The notes below the pieces were generated by a model. The model was not told the origin of the DNA, did not search any database, and saw nothing but the letters and a program-made list of their open reading frames with translations. From Apostichopus japonicus (taxonomy: Eukaryota; Echinodermata; Holothuroidea; Aspidochirotida; Stichopodidae), in contig NC_092577.1 in NCBI RefSeq assembly GCF_037975245.1, positions 28,512,398-28,576,397 on the forward strand: a stretch of DNA of 64,000 bases, in the 5' to 3' direction. Shown here in pieces: positions 13,763-24,030 of this stretch; position 1 is the stretch's first letter; each line of letters opens with the position of its first letter. Both the position numbers and the translations under genes were made by a program.

Positions 13763-14724
13763 AATAGCAACTTCCCCTTTTCACCTATAAACATTGTTTT
13801 GTAGATTTGGGTAATTATTTATTTATAACACCCTTGTTGAGTATTTTAATTATGTATGGATAATCATATAATGTAACATATACCGGAACTTTATAAAAAA
13901 CGACTGGTATAGTCCTAGAGAAGCATACCAGCACTATATTCTGAAACGTTATTATAAAGCGTAAGGAGACTCCGAGGATATGTAATTCTATCCTTTTCTG
14001 TGGTCAATCTTTGAAAACTTATACACTGAATTCCATTACGAGAATTTTAAATCACCACGTATGTTCTTCTAACCACATAAACTCCTTTCTTTTGAGTCTA
14101 TGGGTGTGTATTTAGATGCACTTATTTTTTTCATTTTCGGGTTGTTTTTTTTTTAAACTGAGGACGTGAACAGAAGAATTTCATGTTCTCATACGCCATT
14201 TGAAATGAATCGCCATGTCCTCAGAAAAATGTGTGTGTTTACTATTGTAATAAGTGTATTGTTCCACATAGCAACGTTGGTTAAGTATTCCTAACTCCTA
14301 TACCGTCCCAGCATAATACATTCAACGCTAATAGGTAACATATATACCGACAATTTAAACATCGTAAGCTCTGAAGTTTGTTCGCTTACTTCGTTCTAGG
14401 CACAACTACTATAACATATGCGTATATATGCGTATGTATGCGTTTAATTGCGTATATATGCGTATAAAATAGGCGTATTTATTGGAGGTCTTCATATATT
14501 TGTTACAACATGATAATTAATTTCCTTTCCAACGGGTGTCAGGAAGGACCCACAATAAATTGTATAGTTTAGTTTATAACCAGGTAACATCAGTTTGATT
14601 TTGTACCAAATTTTGCTTACGTTAGATTTCTCTATGGTTGGTCCGTACGCATACCGTTACTCGCTTTTTCTTATTTCCTATACTGGTACTTGCCCTCGTG
14701 AATAAGTTTAGTTTAGATTAGTAG
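13763..14724. other. Upstream/intergenic region with a short ATGCGTAT repeat
   Basis: No gene seen. A short imperfect repeat of CGTATATATG/CGTATGTATG lies at about 14418-14468. The 5' side of the secreted-peptide exon at 13.76 kb falls here. Confidence 0.45.
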
Positions 14725-15095
14725 AAAAATGGATCAGGTGGGACACTCAAGTCCCCAACAAGGACCCTACAGGAGAGGAAAACAACTGAAGATACAAACA
14801 CTCAGACCCGATGACAATGCTTAATGAAAGTTCTTCTCCAAAGCATTCTTAAACCCATTCACACTACTTACAAGTACAACTCTCTCAGGCAAACCGTTCC
14901 ACTCATTCACAACCCTATTAGAAAAAAAGTTATGCCGAATATTAGTCCTACGTGAAGTGACTTATGTAGTTTAAGACAATGACCTCTTGTATACAACTAC
15001 TATATATTAGCAAACATGAAAAAGTCAGTGGAGGATAAATTGTCAAAACCATACACAATCTTGAAAACCTGAATCAAGTATCAATCAAGAATTAA
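14725..15095 (-). mobile_element. 3' end of a CR1/L2-like LINE (reverse transcriptase C-terminus)
   Basis: On the minus strand the sequence decodes, with frameshifts and stops, as the conserved C-terminal end of a LINE reverse transcriptase. KIVYGFDNLSSTDFF is followed by TRGHCLKL, then FFSNRVVNEWNGLPERVV and a VNGFKNALEK tail. These match the motifs ending CR1/L2/Jockey-type ORF2 (TRGHxLKL, FFxxRVVxxWNxLPxxVV, FKxxLD). The copy is 5'-truncated and inactive, as is usual for dispersed LINEs. A second, more decayed copy of the same end lies at 62362-62590. Confidence 0.8.
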
Positions 15096-15241
15096 CTCGT
15101 ACTTTCGGCTCATCTTGATTAAGTAGTGGTACTCGCCGTAATCAGGTTTAGAGGCTTGTCCTAGAAGTATAACTCCCCATTGTATGAGTACTAAATAGGA
15201 TTCCTATATAGTACTCGTCGAAAGGGGAATGATATATACTT

Positions 15242-17173
15242 CAGGCGCGTATCCAGGATTTTCTAACCCGGGGGGGCGCGAATTACTATCTAAGCGGAGC
15301 GCCACCATCGGTTGGCGCGGAGCGTACAAGAAAATTTCTGGTTTTGATACCCCCCAGATCACCGGAAATGACACTTCCCGGGCTTGAAAATGACCAACCA
15401 AATGTACACTTTTGCCTGAGAACCAAGTATTTCTCAATTTTTTTTCCATCCATAACCTTTTTGAAGATTGTCACCAGTCACACATCATGTTCAACCTCAT
15501 TGCATGTCCTATGGATCATTGCTTTTGTAGGCGATTCTACGTCACGGCCCACAATATCCGAAAGCCCCACTTTTCAAGGTTTTAAGCCCATTATTTGTTG
15601 AGAATTTGAAAATTCAGATTTCTCGTGAATAAAAATCACTTCAAAACATACCCATAATGTTGCACAAAATTCAATCTATGGACAACCAATAGGGAAAAAC
15701 CTCCTTCAACCCCTAATAGACAGGTACAAATTGCACGAGTAGAGGAAAGTATGATGAAGAATGTTGGTCAGGAAATTTTCAAAAATTCAGACACAGTTAA
15801 TTTATTGGTGTACAAATATTAAAACCTCTTATTATTGCTATTATAAAACTTCGTTGAAGGAAATGAAAAATAGCAGATATTTCCGATATCAGGTATATCG
15901 AAACCGAACACTACACACATAGGCGTAGGTCCCGTAGCCCCCACCCCCCGCCCGGCAACCAATTTTTTTCCCATTTTTTCGGGCACCCACTGAGAGAAAA
16001 ATAAATAGCAATGAATAGCTTAAAAATGATCTCCTTGGTAATTAAAATAAAGTTCTAAGATTGGCCGACATTACTACTGTAAAAGAGAGTTTGACATAAA
16101 TGGATCTGTATGCTTTTTCTCCATCTACATAAGACATTTGGTTGTTTACACTAGCATCCGGCGGTATACTGTGCTACTTTCACGGACCGTAAGGTACACG
16201 ATGCCATGCAATGTAATGACCGATGCTTGCTTATATGATATTGGCATCGATATGTTGAACGCGCTTAGCGCGCGAAAAATTTTGGCTTTTTTCTCGGGCA
16301 AGTCGTTACAGCCCCAAATCCAATTGGGCTACGCCTTCGACTACACACATAGATAGTTTTTGAGGCTGTTCATCGTGGAACAGGCATTTAAATGCTCACT
16401 GATATGATGTTATATCTGCTCTTTGCTTTACAAATTCGAACAGGCGTGTAGCGAGTAATTGCCAAGGGAGGGGCGAAGCCTGTATGCAAACTATCTAAGC
16501 GAAGCGCCACCATGAGTTGGCGCGAAGCGTACAAGAAAAATTTTGGCCGAAAATGCCTCCCAGATCGCTGGAAATGACACTTCCCAGGCCTTGTAAGTTG
16601 CACCTAAGCATTGTCTATTTTGAAATTACTAGCGATGTCATAAACAAAGTTTGCTCGGGTGGGGGCGGTCGCCCCCTTCCCGAAATGCGTCATGTTCCCG
16701 ACGACCCCGTCGAGATCAAGACCAGCCACAGTTGGTTCCATATAGCACAATTGTACAATTGTTTAAGGCGTCCATACACACACACGCGTTATGATAGACC
16801 ATATATAGTATTTATATAGATACATTAGTGAGAGAGGGAAAAAAAAGTCAAAAACGGAGTTGTTGGTGTAAGGGGTAGGGTGAGGCGCACACCCCCTCCG
16901 TAATCCTTGATCTGTCACTGGCTACCCTGTGTATATAATAGGGATCAGCGCTTTAACTATGACTGTTCCTCTTTCTCTTCCCGAAGTCTTGGCTATCTTC
17001 TACTCCCTCCCTTTCTCCTTTTTCTCTCTTTTTTCTTCTTCTTTTCCCTTCCTTTCTCTCCTCCTTTTCTTTTTTCCCCCTCCTTTTCCCTTTTTTCTTC
17101 TCTTTTTTTCTCTCCTCTTTTTCTTACCCGGGGGGCGCGGGCCCCCAACGCCCCCCCCCTGGATACGCACCTG
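15242..17173. mobile_element. Complete TIR transposon copy (family A), 5-bp target duplication
   Basis: The element starts CAGGCGCGTATCCAGG and ends CCTGGATACGCACCTG, a 16-bp terminal inverted repeat with one difference. It is flanked on both sides by TACTT (15237-15241 and 17174-17178), a 5-bp target site duplication. At 1932 bp it has no convincing transposase, so it is non-autonomous. Inside are two copies of the GCGCC module, a poly-pyrimidine tract near the right end (16985-17130), and an extra segment of about 350 bp (roughly 16399-16749) that is absent from the second copy. The second, inverted copy begins at 23858. The superfamily is not certain from ends and a 5-bp duplication alone. 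Confidence 0.85.
16985..17130 (+). repeat. Polypyrimidine tract within family A element
   Basis: About 145 bases of almost pure C/T (CTTTTTCTCTCTTTTTTC-type). The matching copy at 23895-24030 is the complementary purine tract, so it is an inherited part of the element. The Ser/Phe/Leu-rich frames here and the Lys/Arg/Glu-rich frames at 23781-24109 are composition artefacts. Confidence 0.85.
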
Positions 17174-17178
17174 TACTT

Positions 17179-19502
17179 CTGACTGTAGTCACACTCTCAT
17201 ACTCGCACATATACCTACAAAGTCTTGTTTAAGCTATACGGGCGAGGTCATATTTCCAAACCGCTTCATTCAACTATACCCTGCATGTAGAGAATTATTA
17301 TTCTATTCGCTTTGCAAAGCCAACCAATCCTAACTACATTAAACGATGTTATGGGTGTTAAGTCCTGACAGACCGGAAAACATTCCTTACTTTGATGATC
17401 TAAAACAATACAATGTTGGCTCCAATATAGCTTTGACATCTGGGGACACAAACCCAAACGTTATCTTTAGCTTATATGACAGAGAGAGGTATTGATGAAG
17501 AATAAATTCCCAAAACATGCTAAGAGATAGCATGCTCTGTGTTGTGCGTTATCCTACAGTATAAAGGTCGTGTTTGCTGAGGGGTGCAGGGGGGGTGGGG
17601 CTGACATTTTGTTAATCTGCGATGTCATAGCTCCTTTGGGATTTGAAACCTTTGATTTCCTTTGTGGTTTGCTTTTCATATTCTAAGATGAGAATTAACA
17701 TTGTTGACACTAAGACCAGCCTCATCGTTTGGTAATGTAAAGAAAGCTTCAGTAATTTATATTCAGCATTTGAAAAACCGCATGATCTCCATTACAGAAA
17801 ATAAACATCGGCAATAAAACATAATAATAATAAGAAAAGGAAGCATATTTGGCTCAATGATGTCATAAAGTTAAGGCTTGATCCAGTATTTATAGCCTGC
17901 AGGTGTGTAAAGGATCATTATATATCTCTTTGATATCTCAAAAAGGGAACCAAGATTTCCCTTAGTTGTTCCGGAGAGTTGTGCATATGACATTCAGTGG
18001 GCATCAGTCACATTACATATTGGCCAATAGTGTCTCCATTAATCTTTTAAAAAACAGTTATTTGAGGGATTTATCAGAAGTTTCTGATAATTTATAAGTA
18101 ACCATTACCATACCAAGCACGTATTATATAGTAAAAAATACTGGATTGAACTTTTAAGAACTTTTAACCCCACTCTCTGAATTAAAGACGTGTTTCCTTA
18201 AAAAGTCATCAATTTAGAACAATTTTAACCTACTTTGTGATCATAAACAAGTACATCTGATTTAAGTATTAATGACATATAGAAAATTTGAATATTCTTT
18301 ATTTCAAAATATATTTGACTCTTTAGTGAGTACACTTAAAAACTTCATAAGTATGGGATTGCCAACAATACTATCGAAGATTAAACAAACATATTTTTTT
18401 TTCTGAATGCAACGATTTTTGTCTACGTACAATGGGGCTTCTATTTAACTAGAGCGCTCAGGGTTCAATTATGTCACCGCATATATTTTCTTTTTTAGGT
18501 CTTCTTATTTTGCCATATAGGTATCTTATGAATATATGAAAACACGTATTCATTACGTTATATTTCCCCGGGCCCAGAGTCTGTTTCCCCTGCTCACCCC
18601 TTCAAACGGTCCCCCTTTTTTCTTCAAATTAAACGATATAACAATATCATCTATTTATGTGAACATGCAAAGTACATACATAACCAGGTTACAAGCCATT
18701 AGAGTACCTCCTTCTTTCAACTTGTAAGTTAGTATTACCGCCACCCACACCGCACTCCACCACACCCTTACCCCGAATCCAAACCCCGCTCCGTATACAC
18801 ACCCCTCCTGTGATCCTTGTAGACTATAATCATGCAAAGACTGGCTCTCGATTTAAGCAATAATTTCATACTTTAGTATCCAAATGCTCCGTTTTCGCTA
18901 TTCAAGTTCGCAATCCACCGAAAAAGCAACTGATACAGATATTATAAACAGATGTAACAGATAAAGGGCCTAATGACTAAATTCCACGAGAAGATAGTGT
19001 TATCTTACCTCCCTCCGTATGTGTATCTTATTTTCAACAAAAGTAGTTTATGGTAATAGAGAAACCAAATGTAACCAATATTTACTTTTCTATTTCTTTC
19101 AGAAAACACAACTTTCTTCTGAACAGTTTCGCATTTTATTAACTGGCTTAGTTTTTCAATAGGCCTTAACCGTACTCATTTTGTCACCCAAAAAAATATA
19201 TCACTTTTCCATATGTAAGAAGTATACCTCTTTTTTGAAAACAAAATGAACCCTTTTCCATTTGCCCTTTTGAAATTATAATCTTGAACATTTGCTGAAA
19301 ATATTAAAACACAAATAGTGATTCAAAAATGCCATGTTCTTGAAAAATTAAAAATAAACAGTAAACAGAGGCCTTTTTTGGGTGTGGGGGGGGGCTTGAA
19401 AATCATTCTAAATACTGAAATTTGTGAAGATCCATTCTATCGGAAAATTAGTTTTAAGATACCTTTGCATTACCCCCTCCAATCGAAGTCACATGTCCCT
19501 CT
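17179..19502. other. Intergenic, no gene seen
   Basis: Non-coding, AT-rich. Minus frame 17266-17457 contains several cysteines but has no start context or family. The poly-G stretch at 19386-19394 lies just left of the tandem duplication. Confidence 0.5.
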
Positions 19503-19715
19503 GTGCCTAAAAGTTTGGTACCCCCCCTTGAACCCTCCTCCGACCCGTGTGTCTGTGTCGTAAGTGGGCCCTGCGATAATTTTTGTTTTCTTGTGGCCGG
19601 GGGGGGGGGGGGGGATATTGCCAATTGTTTCAATAATTACAGGTTGTATAATTAACACGCTCGCGTGTGACGTTAATACAAGTTCAACAGGACAATTACG
19701 ATAAGTTTTACTTAC

Positions 19716-19894
19716 GGTTTAATCGATCGTTGATCGATTTTATGCTTAATGTCGTCATCCGGTTCCGGTACGACATACGTACCGTCGCCACCCGGTGGCT
19801 TATCCCCTCCGCCAGTTGACGGGCCGCAAGCGACCGTAAAATAAACAGCGAAAGTGACGAGGCATATACAACCAATCACGAGGTGCTTCATCAT
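19716..19894 (-). CDS. First coding exon of a small secreted acidic peptide, copy A
   Basis: ATG at 19894-19892 opens 59 codons plus two bases to a GTAAGT donor (19715-19710), phase 2. The first 23 residues (MMKHLVIGCICLVTFAV onward) form a signal peptide; cleavage is likely just before the Cys of VACGPST. The mature part reads GPSTGGGDK, PPGGDGTYV, then an acidic PEPDDD and a basic KHKIDQRSIKP end. The core GPST...D...PPGxDGTY...DDD is shared with the exon at 50.6 kb. Relative to copy B, this exon lacks nine bases (residues HLP) and three bases (one D) in frame and has four amino-acid changes. Only frame-keeping indels survive, which supports real coding. A CTATATAG box near 19995-20002 may be its TATA element. 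Function unknown; exon 2 not found. Confidence 0.72.
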
Positions 19895-19938
19895 CGTTGT
19901 CCAACTGTTAGGCTACAACTTAGACTACTTTTGATTTA

Positions 19939-20220
19939 TTGATTGATGACAACACACAACTTTTGGTTGCTAACGATATCAGCTGTATAAGCCTATATAG
20001 TCCGAATTTGACTGGTATGAGAATAACGTTTGAATTCTCGTTGAGTGACGGTTATATAGTGATCGTGAATTGTCCAAGTGGCATGCACGGTAATAGTAGT
20101 ATTAGTATTGGTAGTAATAGTAGTAACCTCAAAGAAGACGGATCCGATTGGGTACACACGTATTACAAAGGTCTAAATAGCAGAGGAAATCACAATACAG
20201 ATTGTCAGAAAGACAATTGA
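19939..20220 (+). other. 93-codon open frame divergent from the peptide exon (doubtful)
   Basis: Open frame starting from TTG, with the first ATG 25 codons in, 45 bases from the divergent secreted-peptide ATG. It is kept in both duplication units (22037-22318) with two amino-acid differences. Both differences are replacements, and the units are nearly identical throughout, so retention is weak evidence. It also overlaps the probable promoter and 5' leader of the minus-strand exon. It has no recognised domain. Confidence 0.15.
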
Positions 20221-21382
20221 CCCCGATGATGAAAGTTCAAGTAGAATGTACAGACGGGAATATACATTCCGTTTATACTTCTTCCCACTCAATTTACTGT
20301 CATTTTAGACTGCAGTCCTGCTTACATCACTTATAGGCTATAGGTAACATTGTAGTTAGGGTGTCCACTGAAATAATATCATAATGGAGGACACATCAAT
20401 AGGCGTCGAGAGCTATATAGTATAGTTACGTCACTTGACGACTAACCCCCCCCCCCCCCCTCTCATTTTTTTTCTGTTAAGTGTTATTACGAAAGTGAGA
20501 ATGAAGGAAATCTGTATCTCACATTTTCCCAACCCCCTTCCTTATTTTCCCAGGCCCCTTATTTTCCCAAGCCCCTTCCTTATCATCCCCAGGCTCCTCG
20601 TTGCCCATGGTGCAGCCTGTGCTATACAATCTCCCTGGCACTGTCCCCGTCTCGCCAGTCAGAACAAATCAACGTAAAGATGGGATAGCATGTTGACCAA
20701 ATAAAATTTGCTGCTATAGTCATGAACCATGCTTGCATGTTTCAAAGCTTGTGAGGAACCCCGGCAAGCAATTAGTAATGCATTTCTCTTAATACTTTAA
20801 AATAGTCATAAGTCAAAGTTGAACACAGTATGAGGATCATATCACCTGTAATGAAACTTTAGTATAGCTTACGTGTACTTGTATAATTCATTAATTCATG
20901 TACGGAAATCAGCACAGAACACATAAGACTTTAGAAGAATAAAAATATGTGTAGCTGAATATGGTGGTGTCTATAGTTTTGCCTCAAAGGTTTCTATTAG
21001 ACATAAAATATAATAAATATTGCGTCCGGAGAGGGTCTTGTCGGAGGGAGCAGAAACAAGTAATTGCTGGACTGCCCGGCCTAATACCGGAATTCTGGCC
21101 AGTATAGCATAGCCTAGGTGGAGTGCAGTGCAGGGAATGTATATACATAATGGGATATATTATAATGCAGTGCAGCATATAGGTCTATAGTGTAGAACAG
21201 GTAATGTAGTGTTGTAACTGCAATAATGTATAGAGCGGTTAAATCAATTTATTTCCACGTGGAGAGCCGCATTTCCTCTATTTGTTTGAGCTGTCAATGA
21301 AACGCCAAGCATGATCGTATTTCCAAGATACATATAAAAGCCTAGGCTGATATGGAATCATTAAAAGGTGTATGAACCTGTC

Positions 21383-21420
21383 TTTAAGCAGGGAGTTTCC
21401 ATAACAACTCCCTGCTTTAA
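21383..21420. repeat. AAGCAGGGAGTT hairpin, copy 1
   Basis: Perfect inverted repeat: AAGCAGGGAGTT, loop TCCATAAC, AACTCCCTGCTT. It recurs at 23461-23498 (second duplication unit) and, slightly varied, at 61531-61563 upstream of the GTSF1 gene. It is probably the core of a small palindromic mobile element. Confidence 0.7.
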
Positions 21421-21801
21421 GTGTCGCCGCATATGGTGTATGCACGCGTGACGGTATTGACAGCACGTAAACAACTTAGTAGCACGAAGCGCGTTCAAGT
21501 TATTGAACTATGCATGGTAAATGTTGAAAGTTTGTTTTGAATAGCAACGGGCTTTCTCGAAGTCAGTTTTTTGAAGTTTTTCATCTTTATGCCTAAAAGT
21601 TTGGTCCCCCCCCCCCTTTGAGCCCTCCTCCGACCCGTGTGTCTGTGTCGTTAGTGGGGCCCTGAGATAATTTTTGTTTTCTTGTGGCCGGGGAGGGGGG
21701 GTAAAGCCAATTGTTTCAATAATTATAGGTTGTATAATTAACACGCTCGCGTGTGACGTTAATACAAGTTCAACAGGACAATTACGATAAGTTTTACTTA
21801 C

Positions 21802-21992
21802 GGTTTAATCGATCGGTGATCGATTTTATGCTTAATATCGTCGTCATCCAGTTCCGGTACAACATACGTAGCGTCGCCACCCGGTGGCAGATGTGGCTTA
21901 TCCCCTCCGCCAGTTGACGGGCCGCAAGCGACCGTAAAATAAACAGCGAAAGTGACGAGGCATATACAACCAATCACGAGGTGCTTCATCAT
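21802..21992 (-). CDS. First coding exon of a small secreted acidic peptide, copy B
   Basis: Paralogue of the exon at 19716-19894, in the second duplication unit. ATG at 21992-21990, 63 codons plus two bases, GTAAGT donor at 21801-21796, phase 2. The signal peptide is identical to copy A. The mature part has an extra HLP before PPGGDATYV and an extra D (four in a row), with G to A, P to L and Q to H changes. The core GPST...PPGxDxTY...DDDD is kept. Because the duplication is head-to-tail, the downstream exons of copy B, if any, should lie between 21790 and about 20250; none was recognised. It could be functional or one of two copies decaying. Confidence 0.7.
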
Positions 21993-22036
21993 CGTTGTCC
22001 AACTGTTAGGCTACAACTTAGGCTACAATTGATTTA

Positions 22037-22318
22037 TTGATTGATGACAACACACAACTTTTGGTTGCTAACGATATCAGCTGTATAAGCCTATATAGTC
22101 CGAATTTGACTGGTATGAGAATAACGTTTGAATTCTCGTTGCGTGACGGTTATATAGTGATCGTGAATTGTCCAAGTGGCATGCACGGTAATAGTAGTAT
22201 TAGTATTGGTAGTAATAGTAGTAACCTCAAAGAAGACGGATCCGATTGGGTACACACGTATTACAAAGGTCTAAATAACAGAGGAAATCACAATACAGAT
22301 TGTCAGAAAGACAATTGA
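22037..22318 (+). other. 93-codon open frame, second copy (doubtful)
   Basis: Counterpart of the frame at 19939-20220 in unit B, with S-to-R and S-to-N replacements. The same doubts apply: TTG start, overlap with the leader of a minus-strand gene, no domain. Confidence 0.15.
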
Positions 22319-23460
22319 CCCCGATGATGAAAGTTCAAGTAGAATGTACAGACGGTGATATACGTTTCGTTTTATACTTCTTCCCACTCAATTTACTGTC
22401 ATTTTAGACTGCAGTCCTGCTTACATCACTTATAGGCTATAGGTAACATTGTAGTTAGGGTGTCCACTGAAATAATATCATAATGGAGGACACATCAATA
22501 GGCGTCGAGAGCTATATGGTATAGTTACGTAACTTGACGACCACCCCCCCCCCCTTACTTTATACTCTTCATTTTTTTCTGTTAAGTGTTATCACGAAAG
22601 TGAGAATGAAGGAAATCTTCCTTATTTTCCCAGGCCCCTTCCTTATTTTCCCAAGCCCCTTCCTTATCATCCCCAGGCTCCTCGTTGCCCAAGGTGCAGC
22701 CTGTGCTATACAATCTCCCTGGCACTGTCCCCGTCTCGCCAGTCAGACCAAATCAAAGTATAGATGAGAAAGCATATTGACCAAATAAAATTTGCTGCTA
22801 TAGTCATGAACCATGCTTGCATGTTTCAAAGCTTGTGAGGAACCCCGGCAAGCAATTAATAATGCATTTCTGTTAATACTTTAAAATGGTCATAAGTCAA
22901 AGTTGAAGTATGAGGATCATATCACCTGTAATGAAACTTAGTGTAGCTTACGTGTACTTGTATAATTCATTAATTCATGTACGGAAATCAGCACAGAACA
23001 CATAAGACTTTAGAAGAATAAAAATATGTGTAGCTGTATATGGCGGTGTCTATAGTTTTGACTCAAAGCTTTCTATTAGACATAAAATATAATAAATATT
23101 GCGTCCGGAGAGGGTCTTGTCGGAGGGAGCAGAAACAAGTAATTGCTGGACTGCCCGGCCTAATACCGGAATTCTGGCCAGTATAGCATAGCCTAGGTGG
23201 AGTGCAGTGCAGGGAATGTATATACATAATAGGATATATTATAATGCAGTGCAGCATATAGGTCTATAGTGTAGAACAGGTAATGCAGCGTTGAACTGCA
23301 ATAATGTATAGAGCGGTTAAATCAATTTATTTCCACGTGGAGAGCCGCATTTCCTCTATTTGTTTGAGCTGTCAATAAAACACCAAACATGATCGTATTT
23401 CCAAGGTACATATAAAGGCCTAGGCTTATATGGAATCATTAAAAGGTGTATGAACCTGTC

Positions 23461-23498
23461 TTTAAGCAGGGAGTTTCCATAACAACTCCCTGCTTTTA
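23461..23498. repeat. AAGCAGGGAGTT hairpin, copy 2
   Basis: Second-unit copy of the hairpin at 21383-21420, with the right arm ending CTGCTTTTAG. Confidence 0.7.
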
Positions 23499-23894
23499 GT
23501 GTCGTCGCATATGGTGCACGCGTGACTGTATTGACAGCACGTAAACAACTTAGTAGCACGAAGCGCGCTCAAGTTATTGAACTATGCATGGTAAATGTTG
23601 AATGTTTATTTTGAATAGCAACGGGCTTTACCCGAAGTCAGTTTTTAAGGTTTTTCTTTTTTACGCTTGAATACAATGTTTTAACCCCGCATATGAATAA
23701 GTAAATACGCGATTTATGCTTAAAATGCAATATCAGACTTGTGAACACATATTGTAGGCCTATATATACTATTTAACAAAATGCGCTTTATATCAGATCT
23801 CTGTGTAAATATCGAATTAAAAATACAACAGACCAAGAGACATTTGACCAACGATATCAGGTGCGTATCCAGGGGGGTGGCGTTGGGGGCGCGC

Positions 23895-24030
23895 GCCCCC
23901 CGGGTAAGGAAAAGAGGAGAGAAAAAAAGAGAAGAAAAAAGGGAAAAGGAGGGGGAAAAAAAGAAAAGGAGGAGAGGAAGGAAGGGAAAAGAAAAAGAAA
24001 AAAAGAGGGAAAAAGGAGAAAGGAGGGAGT
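23895..24030 (+). repeat. Polypurine tract within family A element
   Basis: About 135 bases of nearly pure A/G, the complement of the pyrimidine tract at 16985-17130. A shorter related A/G stretch lies at 35309-35385 in a third family A fragment. Such tracts can adopt triplex structure; here this is only a possibility. Confidence 0.8.

Larger units (their letters stand above)
19503..21591. repeat. Tandem duplication, unit A (about 2.09 kb)
   Basis: This segment is repeated head-to-tail by 21592-23660 at very high identity. Both start with GCCTAAAAGTTTGGT followed by a poly-C run, and both contain the secreted-peptide exon, a 93-codon divergent frame, a TTATTTTCCCAG short repeat and the AAGCAGGGAGTT hairpin, in the same order. 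Differences are mostly homopolymer length, single substitutions and a few small indels, so the duplication is recent. Confidence 0.92.
21592..23660. repeat. Tandem duplication, unit B (about 2.07 kb)
   Basis: Second copy of unit A, directly adjacent. It ends where similarity is lost after CCGAAGTCAGTTTTTAAGG at about 23660. It carries its own secreted-peptide exon at 21802-21992. Confidence 0.92.

Noticed and set aside
16907-17333. Ser/Phe/Leu-rich frames, and the Lys/Arg/Glu-rich frames at 23781-24109
   Set aside because: They arise from the polypyrimidine/polypurine tract of the family A transposon.
20984-23257. 64-codon minus-strand frames conserved in both duplication units (20984-21178 and 23063-23257)
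   Set aside because: The entire unit is conserved, so retention carries no weight; no signal peptide, splice context or family.
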